From contig JAEUHY010000015.1 in NCBI GenBank assembly GCA_016795325.1, positions 496,001 through 560,000 on the forward strand: a stretch of 64,000 nt of DNA, read 5' to 3'. The DNA comes from Planctomycetota bacterium. GTDB taxonomy: Bacteria > Planctomycetota > UBA1135 > GCA-002686595. The notes beneath the pieces are model-generated. The model was not told where the DNA came from, searched no databases, and was given only the letters and a program-made list of their open reading frames with translations. The translations under genes and the position numbers were made by a program. Shown one piece after another: positions 9,629 through 17,601 of this stretch (position 1 is the stretch's first letter; every line of letters begins with the position of its first letter).

Positions 9629-11239
9629 TCAGCGCGCCAGCGCGCGCTCGAGCTGCTCCTTCACGGCGTTCGAGCGTTCCCGCGCGAGGTGCTCGCGCAG
9701 CGCGCTCTTCGACGCGTCGTCGAGTGCGCGTTTGCCGAGCATTTCCGCGGCGAGCAAACGCTGCGTGCACGGCGTGGCCGAGTTGGCGAACTTCGCGAGC
9801 AGCTCCGCTGTGGTGGCTTGTTCGTACTCGCGCCGCAGATCGAGTTGTTGGAGCTGGTCCATGTACCCCAGCTGCTCGAGCGTGCTCCGGTGCTGCTCGC
9901 TCGGCGCCTGCGAGTCGCCTTCCGCGATGCCGATCGACAGGCGCTGCTCCGCGACCTTGCGCAGGCGCGCGACGATCTCAGGCTTATCGCCCGCGCGGTT
10001 GTTGCGCTGGTGCGGATCCTCGCGCAAGTAGAACAGCTCGAGTTGCAGTTGCTCCGCACACTCGCCTTCGGGCGTGGGCAGGATCAACGCCCAGCCTTCG
10101 CGGTCGACCACGGTCACGTTGAAGCGCGTGAAGCTGAAGGCATGCGCCTCGCGCGGTGCGTCGGGCTCGAGCCAGCGCAGCAGGCTTCTGCCGTGCAATC
10201 CGCTCTGCAGCTTGAGACCTGCGAGTTCGAGCAGCGTGGGGTACAGGTCGACGTTCTCCACCGGCGCGTCGACGGGTTTGCCGTGCGGCAGACCGACGCC
10301 GGAGAGCACCAGCGGCACGTGCACGAGGCTCTGGTGCACTTGGTTGCCGTGGGTGGGCATCAACGTGTTGACCAGCGAAGGCGCTTCGCCGGCGCGCAAG
10401 GCCGCGCCACGTCGGCCGTTCATCAGCGCGACGTGTTGCCACAGCCCCTCTCCGTGGTCGGCCGTCAACGCCACGGTCAACTTCGCGCGCAGGCCCAGCC
10501 GCTCGTACGCCGCGAGCACCGCGCCGACGCGTCCGTCGACCCAGCGCACCTCGTCGTCGTAACCGCCGATCTCCTGCTGGATCTTGCGCACGGACTCCGG
10601 CGTGTTCGCCAGGCCCAGGCTGGCGCTCACACGCTCGTAGTACTCCGCGCGATCGCCCGGCAAGTAGCCCGCGCTCTCGCGCCATTGCCGTTGGCCCTCG
10701 GGCGCCAAGTATTGGAGGTCCAAGTCGTGCGGCTCGTTGAGGTGCACGTAGGTCAACGTCTTGCGCGTGCGGTTGGCCGCGAGGAAGGCCTCGATCGCCT
10801 CGTTGGAGCCGTAGTCCTCCAGGTGGGTGAAGGTCTCGAAGCCGCGCTGGAAGCCGTTCTCCGCCGAGACCACCTTGTTGCTCACGAACCCGCCCGTGGC
10901 CCAGCCCGCGCGCTGAAAATTCTCCGCGAGCGTGGTCAATTCCGCGGGAATCGTCGCGCGTTCCTTGGCGATGTAGCGCCCGGTCATCAGCGAGACCATC
11001 GAAGGACTCGTGAACGACGCCTGCGACAGCGCGCGCTTGAAGAGCACGCCGTCGCGCGCGAGCGCATCGATCGTCGGCGACGTAGGACGCGGATAGCCGA
11101 AGATCGAGAGGTGGTCGGCGCGCAGCGTGTCGATCACCACCAGCAGCACGTGCTCGGGGCGCTTCGGCTCGGGGGTCGAGCAGGTCGCGAGCACGAACGC
11201 ACACAGCACGGCCCACAGGGCCTTCGAACGCCGGATCAT
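9629..11239 (-). CDS. sulfatase-fold lipoprotein with Thr at the nucleophile position
   Basis: The 536-residue protein starts with a lipoprotein signal (LATC, Cys20). It continues with the alkaline phosphatase/sulfatase fold: VVIDTLRADHLS (metal Asp37), the nucleophile loop FTSPSMVSLMTG, a TADHGEGLW metal motif and a late HGNQVHQSLVHVPL block. In formylglycine sulfatases the loop is C/S-x-P-S-R. Here the equivalent residue is Thr77 and the Arg is Met81, so formylglycine formation is not expected and Thr probably acts directly, as in phosphoglycerol transferases and phosphodiesterases. The substrate is unknown. The last ~100 residues form a helical tail outside the core fold. Stop codons of this gene and Pus10 face each other across 54 bases. 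Confidence 0.83.
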   Translation of the reverse strand: MIRRSKALWAVLCAFVLATCSTPEPKRPEHVLLVVIDTLRADHLSIFGYPRPTSPTIDALARDGVLFKRALSQASFTSPSMVSLMTGRYIAKERATIPAELTTLAENFQRAGWATGGFVSNKVVSAENGFQRGFETFTHLEDYGSNEAIEAFLAANRTRKTLTYVHLNEPHDLDLQYLAPEGQRQWRESAGYLPGDRAEYYERVSASLGLANTPESVRKIQQEIGGYDDEVRWVDGRVGAVLAAYERLGLRAKLTVALTADHGEGLWQHVALMNGRRGAALRAGEAPSLVNTLMPTHGNQVHQSLVHVPLVLSGVGLPHGKPVDAPVENVDLYPTLLELAGLKLQSGLHGRSLLRWLEPDAPREAHAFSFTRFNVTVVDREGWALILPTPEGECAEQLQLELFYLREDPHQRNNRAGDKPEIVARLRKVAEQRLSIGIAEGDSQAPSEQHRSTLEQLGYMDQLQQLDLRREYEQATTAELLAKFANSATPCTQRLLAAEMLGKRALDDASKSALREHLARERSNAVKEQLERALAR

Positions 11240-11275
11240 GCCCTCAACTCTACGCGGCGCCGGCGCGCCCCGTCG

Positions 11276-11758
11276 TCAGTCGAGGATCACGCCGAGGATC
11301 TGCGCTTCCATCACCATCTTGCCCTCGACGAAGCCCTGGGCCTGGTAGGTGAACATCGTCGAACGCAGCCGCACGGCCTTGGCCGCGAAGTACAGCCGCG
11401 CGGGCGGGGTCACCACGCCGCGGAAGCGCGCGTCGTTGACGCCGCCGAAACCCACCAGCTTGGTCTGCATCTCGGGCCGCGAGTCGAGGAAGTGGTACGC
11501 GCACAGCTGCGCCGCGCCCTCGATCTGCAGCGCGCCGGGGAAGATCGGTCGGCCGGGGAAGTGGTCGGGCGCCCACCAATCGTCCGGCGCCACATCCTTG
11601 AAGCCGACCACCAGGCCGTCCGCGCCCTCCATGTAGACGATCTCGTCGAGCATGGCGAAGCGGTTGCGCTGCAGGCACAGGCGGCGCACCTCGGCGCGGT
11701 CGCGCACCGTGCGCGAGAGGTCGAGGGTGGCGAGGTCGATCAACGGCTGGGACGGCAC
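11276..11758 (-). CDS. FabZ/FabA-like 3-hydroxyacyl-[ACP] dehydratase
   Basis: This 160-residue single hotdog-fold protein has the dehydratase active-site helix. DHFPGRPIFPGALQIEGAAQL places catalytic His66 and Glu80 (Asp in FabZ, Glu in many paralogues) with the conserved FPG turn. It is expected to dehydrate 3-hydroxyacyl-ACP in fatty acid or lipid-A-acyl biosynthesis in the cytoplasm. It is not embedded in a fab or lpx cluster, and the N-terminal 30 residues and the pocket differ from housekeeping FabZ. It may therefore be a paralogue for a special acyl chain. The stop of this gene lies 36 bases from the start of the sulfatase-like gene on the same strand. Confidence 0.85.
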   Translation of the reverse strand: MPSQPLIDLATLDLSRTVRDRAEVRRLCLQRNRFAMLDEIVYMEGADGLVVGFKDVAPDDWWAPDHFPGRPIFPGALQIEGAAQLCAYHFLDSRPEMQTKLVGFGGVNDARFRGVVTPPARLYFAAKAVRLRSTMFTYQAQGFVEGKMVMEAQILGVILD

Positions 11759-11803
11759 TCGGGGCTCCTGGGTGTGGGGCAGACGCGACGAGAGGGGGGC
11801 GGA

Positions 11804-12895
11804 TCAGCGCGAGCGCAGGCGCACTTCGCGTTCTCCGCCGGCGCTCGGTTCGAACTGGACGGCTTGGGTGCTGGGCACGCACTCGGGGGCTTCGACGGCC
11901 AGCACACACTCGCCCGCCACGCAGTGGGGGAGTTGCGCGAGGCCGTCGCGGTCGGTCGTGGCGCTGCGCGCGCCGCTGGCGAGGCCGCTGAGCATCAGCA
12001 CGGCGCCCTCGATGGCGCGGCCCTCGCTGTCGATCACGCGCACGCGCAGCGGCGCGAGCGGCGGGAGCTTCAAGTCCGGCATCGTCAGGCTCGGCGCCTT
12101 GTAGCTCACTTCGCGCAGGATCAGCGGCGCGCCGGCGTACCCGACGGCCACCTTGTACTCGGCGTCGGCCAGCCGCTCGAAGCGGTAGTGGCCGGTCGCA
12201 TCGCTGCGGACACTCTGCTCGACCTGGCCGCTGGGCGACTGCAGCTCGACGGGGAAATCCGCGGCCGGCTCACCCTCCGCATCGAGCACGCGACCCACGA
12301 GCTCGCCCAGGTGCACGAGGCGCAGGGGCTGGATGACGTCGACGTCGTCGGGCAACGCCATCATCACGTACTCCGGGATGCCCTGCAGGCCTTCGGCCTT
12401 GGCGCGGATCTCGTATCCGCCCAGTTGCACGTCCTCGAGCGTCACGCGCCGCTCGCCGGTCAGCACTTGGAGCTCGCGCGGCAGCGCGCGGTCACCGCCG
12501 AACAACGCCTTGGCCGGCGCGAGCGAGAGCGTCCACGGGCCGTTGAAGTCGGGCGGCGCCTGGAGTTCGACCAGCAGTCGTCCGCGGCCGTTGAAGCGGG
12601 CCGGGTCCGTCAGCTCCGGCTTGTAGCGAGTGTCGAGCGGCCGCTGCCCGGTATCCGCGAGCGCACTGCGCTCGCCGCCCGGGTTGTCGAGGTAGGCCTC
12701 GGCGGCCGCTGCGGGCTTGGGCTGGGCGGCGGCCGGCTCGCTGCCGGGCCGCAACCACACCAGCCAGACGGCCGCCGCGACGACAGCCGCCAGCGCCAAC
12801 AGGACCAGGGCGCCTGACGGCGCCGCGCCGACCCGCGTTGACACGGCGCGCGCGCGCCGCCTACCTTCCTGGTTCGATTTCGATTCCGCGCTCAT
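11804..12895 (-). CDS. membrane-anchored carboxypeptidase-regulatory-like domain protein
   Basis: This 363-residue protein of unknown function starts with a charged 26-residue cytoplasmic segment and one transmembrane helix (about residues 28-49). A Pro/Ala linker and an extracytoplasmic part rich in beta strands follow. Two segments read as carboxypeptidase regulatory-like (transthyretin-type) domains: LVGRVLDAEGEPAADFPVEL with TGHYRFERLADAEYKVAV at about 210-275, and LRVRVIDSEGRAIEGAVL with DRDGLAQLPHC at about 295-345. Such domains are structural and common on planctomycete surface proteins. No catalytic domain is visible. It is divergent from the phosphatase-like gene at 13157, with about 260 bases between. 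Confidence 0.75.
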   Translation of the reverse strand: MSAESKSNQEGRRRARAVSTRVGAAPSGALVLLALAAVVAAAVWLVWLRPGSEPAAAQPKPAAAAEAYLDNPGGERSALADTGQRPLDTRYKPELTDPARFNGRGRLLVELQAPPDFNGPWTLSLAPAKALFGGDRALPRELQVLTGERRVTLEDVQLGGYEIRAKAEGLQGIPEYVMMALPDDVDVIQPLRLVHLGELVGRVLDAEGEPAADFPVELQSPSGQVEQSVRSDATGHYRFERLADAEYKVAVGYAGAPLILREVSYKAPSLTMPDLKLPPLAPLRVRVIDSEGRAIEGAVLMLSGLASGARSATTDRDGLAQLPHCVAGECVLAVEAPECVPSTQAVQFEPSAGGEREVRLRSR

Positions 12896-13156
12896 CGCTG
12901 GTAGCCACCCTCGCGTTCACGGCGGGAGGCCGCCGGCAGCCGGGGTTTAGGCCGAGAGAGGGTACGCCGACGGCGGCCTCAAGTCGCGCCCGAACGCGGC
13001 CCCGCTGCTGCCCCGCCGGCCTGCGCCGGTGGGTTGGCGGCCGGGGCCCGTGCGGTGGCGATGCTCCCGGAGCGACCCCACGAGCGTGATCCAGGGCCGA
13101 GTCGCCCTCGTCCGTCCCGCACAAGTCGCGGCCGCTCCGAACCGACCCATCTCTCC

Positions 13157-15529
13157 ATGACGCTCTCTCTCCGCGGCCTGTGGGCCCTCGTGTGCTCGTT
13201 CCTGGCGCTCCTCGCCGCCGCCCGTCCGCTGCCCGCCGCCCCGCAGGGCGCCGGCTCGGGGCGTGTGATCGTGTTGGGCTTCGACGGCGCCGACGCGCGC
13301 ACCGTGGACGAGCTCATGCAGCGCGGCGAGCTTCCCAACCTCGCGAAGCTGCGCGACCAGGGCGCGTTCGCGCCGCTGGGGACGACCAACCCCGCGGAGT
13401 CGCCCGTCGCCTGGGCCTCGCTCAACTCCGGCATGAACCCGGGCAAGACGAACATCCCCGGCTTCTTGATGCGCGAGTTCACGAGCAAGGGCGAGCCGTA
13501 CGCGGTCAAGGCCTTCGCGCAGGACGGCGTGATGGTCCCGGTCGAACAACTGCCGGGCGCGCCGATTCCCAGCTGGAGCCCGGTGCGCCTCGCCGCGACC
13601 GTCGGCATCGCCGCGCTGGTGGTGTTCCTGCTCACCTTCGGGTTGCTGCTGCGCCTCTCGGCCGCGCCGACCTGGATCCTCTCGCTCACGCTGGCCGGCG
13701 TCGGCGCGTGGGGCGGCTACATGATGCGTTCGTATCTGCCCGACGCGTTTCCGGTGGTGAAGAACCCGACCAAGGCGGCGCCCTTCTGGGAAGTCGCCGC
13801 CGCGGCCGGCGTGCCGACGCGCGTGTACGACGGACAGCAGGCCTGGGACCGCCCCGCGGTGCCCAACGCGAAGGTGCTCTACGGCCTGGGCGTTCCCGAC
13901 GCGCGCGGCAGCTACATCAGCTACTTCATCTACACGACCGACGAGTTGTTCTTCGCGCGCGACCCGAACGATCCGGGTTCGGACACCGGTTCCGGCGGCA
14001 ACAAGCTGCGTGTCGACGAACGCGACGGCGCGATCGACACGGAAGTGTTCGGCCCGAAGAACTTCTGGGCCAAGCCGCGCCTGGAAGCGGAGATCGAAGA
14101 GATCGAGCGTGCGCTCGAGGGCAACGTGCCGTTCAAGAAGGCGGCCGAGCTCGAGGAGCGCAAGAACGAACTCGCCAAGCAACTCAGCCGTCCGACGACG
14201 CTTCCGATGCGCATCGTGCGTTCGGAGGGCGGCGCGGAAGTGTCGATCGCGGGACGCGCGCAGAAGCTGAGCCTCGGGGCGTGGAGCGACTGGTACCACC
14301 TGACCTTCGAGCTCAATCCGCTGCTCAAGGTGCACGCGATCACGCGCTGCAAGCTCGTCGCGCTCGAGCCGCTCGAACTGTTCGTCAACACGATCGAGAT
14401 CGACCCCGCGAAGCCGCCCTTCTGGCAACCCGTAAGCCAGCCGGCCGACTTCTCGGTCGAACTCGCGCGTCAGTCCGGTCCGTTCGAAACCGTCGGTTGG
14501 GCCTGCCTCACGCAGTCGCTCAAGGACGAGGTGATCAGCGCCAAGACCTTCCTCGAGGACGTCGAGTTCACGACGCGCTGGCGCGAGAAGTTGATCTTCG
14601 CCGGGCTGGCTGAGAACGACTGGCGCCTGTTCGTCGGCGTGTTCAGCGAGGTCGACCGCGTCCAACACATGCTCTACCAGTACTACGACGCCGAACATCC
14701 GCTGCACAACGCGCAGACGGCGGCGGAGAAGGTCACGTTCTACGGTGAGGAGATCGCGCTCAAGGACGCGATCCCCGCGGCGTACCGGCAGATCGACCGC
14801 ATCGTCGGCAAGGTGCTCGCGGAGTTCGTCAAGCCCGGCGACACGCTGCTCCTGTGCGCCGACCACGGTTTCCAGAGCTTCCGCCAACAGGTGCACGTCA
14901 ACAATTGGCTCGCGGAAGAGGGCTACCTAGTCACCAAGGAAGGCAAGGGCGGCGGAGCGATGCTGAGCCAGTACGTCGACTGGTCCAAAACGCGTGCGTA
15001 CGCCCTGGGCCTGGGCACGATCTACATCAACGTGAAGGGTGTCGGGCACAAGGCGGCCGACGGCACGGTGACGAGCGTCGGCATCGTCGAACCCGCGGAC
15101 TCGGACGCGCTGTGCCGCGAGATCGCGCAGAAGTTCCTCGCGGCCACCGACCCGGCGACGGGGGCGAAGATCGGGCGCACGGCGGATCTGGTGAAGGAGA
15201 TCCACAACGGCCCGTACCTCGACCGCGAGGCGGACCTGACGCTGGGCTTCGCCGCGCCGTACCGCGTCTCGTGGAGCACCTCGACCGGCGGCATGTCGGC
15301 CAAGTCCGGCAAGCCCGGCGCGACGATCGCGCCCAACGACAAACAATGGTCGGGCTGCCACGTGTCGGTCGACCCCGAGATCGTGCGCGGCATCTTCTTC
15401 TCGAACCGCAAGTGCGAAGTGCCCGCGCAGGGCGGTGTCGACTTGCTGCACCTGGCGCCGACTGTGTTGTCGGCGCTGGGCGTTGCGCTGCCGCCGGATC
15501 TCGACCGGGCGCCGATCGTGTTCAACTGA
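13157..15529 (+). CDS. alkaline phosphatase superfamily phosphodiesterase-like protein with internal membrane segments
   Basis: A 790-residue protein with a signal peptide (MTLSLRGLWALVCSFLALLA); the ATG at 13157 is preferred over the longer frame from 13034. The type I phosphodiesterase/alkaline phosphatase fold shows VIVLGFDGADART (metal Asp43), the nucleophile region TNPAESPVAWASL, FVGVFSEVDRVQHMLY, LLLCADHGFQ and a late GCH. Between the nucleophile loop and the rest are two hydrophobic helices, roughly residues 146-168 and 174-191. They would form a membrane hairpin inside the enzyme domain. It is likely a periplasmic or membrane-facing phosphohydrolase of unknown substrate. The rhodanese gene begins three bases after its stop, so they are an operon. 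Confidence 0.85.
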   Translation: MTLSLRGLWALVCSFLALLAAARPLPAAPQGAGSGRVIVLGFDGADARTVDELMQRGELPNLAKLRDQGAFAPLGTTNPAESPVAWASLNSGMNPGKTNIPGFLMREFTSKGEPYAVKAFAQDGVMVPVEQLPGAPIPSWSPVRLAATVGIAALVVFLLTFGLLLRLSAAPTWILSLTLAGVGAWGGYMMRSYLPDAFPVVKNPTKAAPFWEVAAAAGVPTRVYDGQQAWDRPAVPNAKVLYGLGVPDARGSYISYFIYTTDELFFARDPNDPGSDTGSGGNKLRVDERDGAIDTEVFGPKNFWAKPRLEAEIEEIERALEGNVPFKKAAELEERKNELAKQLSRPTTLPMRIVRSEGGAEVSIAGRAQKLSLGAWSDWYHLTFELNPLLKVHAITRCKLVALEPLELFVNTIEIDPAKPPFWQPVSQPADFSVELARQSGPFETVGWACLTQSLKDEVISAKTFLEDVEFTTRWREKLIFAGLAENDWRLFVGVFSEVDRVQHMLYQYYDAEHPLHNAQTAAEKVTFYGEEIALKDAIPAAYRQIDRIVGKVLAEFVKPGDTLLLCADHGFQSFRQQVHVNNWLAEEGYLVTKEGKGGGAMLSQYVDWSKTRAYALGLGTIYINVKGVGHKAADGTVTSVGIVEPADSDALCREIAQKFLAATDPATGAKIGRTADLVKEIHNGPYLDREADLTLGFAAPYRVSWSTSTGGMSAKSGKPGATIAPNDKQWSGCHVSVDPEIVRGIFFSNRKCEVPAQGGVDLLHLAPTVLSALGVALPPDLDRAPIVFN

Positions 15530-15532
15530 GCG

Positions 15533-15853
15533 ATGGTCGAGCGCCTTACGCCCGTTGAACTCCACGCGCGCCTCGCGCAGCCCGAGCCGCCGCTGCTGCT
15601 CGACGTGCGCGAGAGCGAAGAGCTCGAGATCTGCCGGCTCGAAGGCGTGACCCACATCCCGCTCGGCGAGCTGGCCGTGCGGGCGCGCGAACTCGATCCG
15701 CAGCGCTGCGTGGTGTGCATCTGCCACCACGGCATTCGCAGCGCCAACGCCGCCGTCTACCTCGAGCGCTTGGGTTTCGAGCAGGTCGCCAACCTGCAGG
15801 GCGGCATGGAACGTTGGGCGCTGGATGTCGATCGAGGGATGGCGCGCTACTGA
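15533..15853 (+). CDS. rhodanese-like domain protein
   Basis: A single-domain rhodanese of 106 residues. LLLDVRESEEL is the N-terminal signature, and CHHGIRS (Cys64-Ser70) is the six-residue active-site loop, with a following NLQGGMERWA helix. The Cys nucleophile and Arg69 are present, so it can probably carry a persulfide; the loop with two His resembles GlpE/PspE-type and MoeB-associated rhodaneses. It is expected to be a cytoplasmic sulfurtransferase. It sits three bases downstream of the phosphatase-like gene and is translated from ATG at 15533, probably by translational coupling. Confidence 0.92.
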   Translation: MVERLTPVELHARLAQPEPPLLLDVRESEELEICRLEGVTHIPLGELAVRARELDPQRCVVCICHHGIRSANAAVYLERLGFEQVANLQGGMERWALDVDRGMARY

Positions 15854-16119
15854 GTTGCGCGCAGCGCGTTGGGCGTCCCTCGCCAGCGCGTCGACCGAGT
15901 TGTTCGCGGCTTCACGTCGACCTAGTCAGTTCCACGGACTCGCCGTCGAAAACGCGGGCGTGTCGCTCGAGAGGATCTGTCGGGAAGCAGCCGGAAAGCG
16001 CGAATCCTCTTTCGGCTGGCGGCGCTTTGGCCACTGCTTGCGTATCGAGTGGATCAAAACGTGCTCCGGCGCGTAATTCCGTTCGCTCCGTTGCCGAAAC
16101 GAACGTTCTCCGTCGTCGG

Positions 16120-16473
16120 ATGTCGCGTCGCTCCGCAGCCGAAAAGCCTCACATGCTCCCTGAACCTTCTGAACACAACGTTCGTTCCACTCCTGTGCGT
16201 TCCTGCCGCTCGCTCAAGCTGGCCTGGACCGACCCGCGCAGCGGCGACAACCTGACCATCTCGATCCGCGGCGGCGAGCAGTTGCTCGCCGGCCTCGAGC
16301 GCGAGGGGTTCACGCAACTCGCCGACGAGCAGCGCACCGCGCTGCCCGGCTTCACGTCGGCTTCACGCGGCGCGGGCCAACGCGCAGGTCGGATTACTGG
16401 CGGCATCCCTGGCGAGCCCACCAGCGGCGCGGCCGCGCGTGGACCGCTCGAATTCCCGCCTACGGGCCGCTAA
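16120..16473 (+). CDS. possible small protein, unrecognised
   Basis: An open frame of 117 codons from ATG 16120, or 106 from ATG 16153. About 16200-16350 shows strong GC bias at third positions and a believable amino-acid mix (LKLAWTDPRSGDNLTISI, then LLAGLEREGFTQLADEQR). The last 35 residues are low-complexity Gly/Ala/Arg and may be non-coding in character. No family is recognised. The 5' 300 bases before it (15854-16119) have lower GC than the surroundings and no gene, so a promoter could lie there. Confidence 0.35.
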   Translation: MSRRSAAEKPHMLPEPSEHNVRSTPVRSCRSLKLAWTDPRSGDNLTISIRGGEQLLAGLEREGFTQLADEQRTALPGFTSASRGAGQRAGRITGGIPGEPTSGAAARGPLEFPPTGR

Positions 16474-16514
16474 CCGAAAGTCTCGTTCGCCGTACCTAGA
16501 ACTCGCATCGCTCA

Positions 16515-16552
16515 CCCCCTTTTATGGCGCGCACGGCGCGCTTATGAGGGGG
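16515..16552. terminator. long imperfect stem-loop 41 bases after the small ORF
   Basis: The inner stem GCGCGC (16527-16532) pairs with GCGCGC (16536-16541) over a three-base loop. The outer arm CCCCCT (16515-16520) pairs with AGGGGG (16547-16552), with a weaker A/T-containing section between. There is no U-tract on either strand. It may terminate transcription from the 15533-16473 genes or be part of a structured RNA. Confidence 0.35.
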
Positions 16553-16665
16553 CCGAGAGTTGGTGGTGTGGGACCCGCCAATTCGCGCGCTCGCGGCGGG
16601 GGCTGCGAGCGCGCCCCTTCACGAAGTCGCCGCGCCCCGCCTTCACCGGCGGCGGCGCGGCGACT

Positions 16666-16725
16666 CTGCTTTCCGGGCTGCTGTCGGGTCTGCTGTCGAG
16701 TCTGCTTTCGAGTCTGCTTTCCGGG
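16666..16725. repeat. five tandem 12-bp imperfect repeats
   Basis: Units start at 16666, 16678, 16690, 16702 and 16714, following the consensus CTGCTKTCSRGK; the first and last copies are identical (CTGCTTTCCGGG). It is in non-coding sequence upstream of kptA. Similar 12-bp periodic repeats occur at 59937 and 62634. Confidence 0.85.
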
Positions 16726-17601
16726 GGCCGGCGGAACCCTCGCGCGTCGCTTGCGCCGATCGCTCGACGCGCTGTCCGCTCCACGCGCGGCCCGTTTGCG
16801 AAGCTTTGACGGAAAGCCGCAGGCGAGGCGGGGTCGCGGTCGAGCCGAGACCGCTGGACGTCTCGTGCGGCTGCACGTTGTCGCGCGTTTCGCTGCCCGT
16901 CGGAGGAGCGGTTCGGCGCGGAACTCGAGCGGAGGGCCTCGGCTCGTCCTGGAGAGGATTCCACTCCGCCCACGCGCCCGCGCGCGGCTGCGCGGCGCCG
17001 GGGCACACGGCTCGCCGAACCACGGCCTTCTCTCGGGGGCCCGGATGACGCCCACGCGGCGTGCGTTGCGCCCCGCTGAGAGGCGTCGCTTCCAGCTCCG
17101 ACGCAAGCGAGCCTTGTTCCGCGCTCGGAGCGGGCTTTTCACCGGCCGATGGGCGGCCCGCCTTCGGCCGGCCGGGAGGATCGGCACGGACGCCGAGCCT
17201 CGGGCGTCTGCGGGTCCCTCCGAGGCCCGAACCGCAGCCGATGGGGCGGCCTGTTCTGGAAGCGTTGGTCGCGCGTGCATAGAATCCCCGCCCACGAGCC
17301 GCCAGTCTCCGGTCCTGGATCCGGGCCCCCGCGGGGCCCCTCCTGCCGCAGCCGCCGACGACTCGCCGCCCCCCGCCGCCGCGGGACCGCACCTCTGCGC
17401 TCCCGCTCGCGCCGACGGGCCGCCCGAGGGACCCCTCGGGGCGCGCGCCGCGCCAGTCGGCGCCGCTCCACTCCGTCCCGACGAGCTACACGAACGCTCC
17501 TCCGCGATGTGCGGACTGCCCGGGTGGCTCGCCCCAAACCACTGGCGTCAGGTCCTCCCGCGCGGCGCAAGCTCGCCCGCGCGCACCCTCTAGTCGAACG
17601 C

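Larger units (their letters stand above)
16474..17601. other. gene-poor region of about 1.1 kb
   Basis: No open frame on either strand gives a natural-looking protein. All six frames are Arg/Pro/Ala/Gly-rich and lack recognisable domains, and third-position bias is inconsistent along any one frame. The stretch contains a long imperfect hairpin (16515-16552) and a 12-bp tandem repeat (16666-16725). No tRNA, tmRNA, SRP RNA or RNase P RNA motif was recognised. It could hold an unrecognised structured RNA, a leader for kptA, or decayed sequence. Confidence 0.5.

Noticed and set aside
9689..12817. 1042-codon plus-strand open frame opposite the sulfatase, FabZ-like and regulatory-domain genes
   Set aside because: Antisense to three genes with recognisable motifs; its own sequence is low-complexity and without homology.
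16474..17601. Considered as rnpB, tmRNA or SRP RNA
   Set aside because: None of the conserved sequence blocks of these RNAs could be found on either strand.
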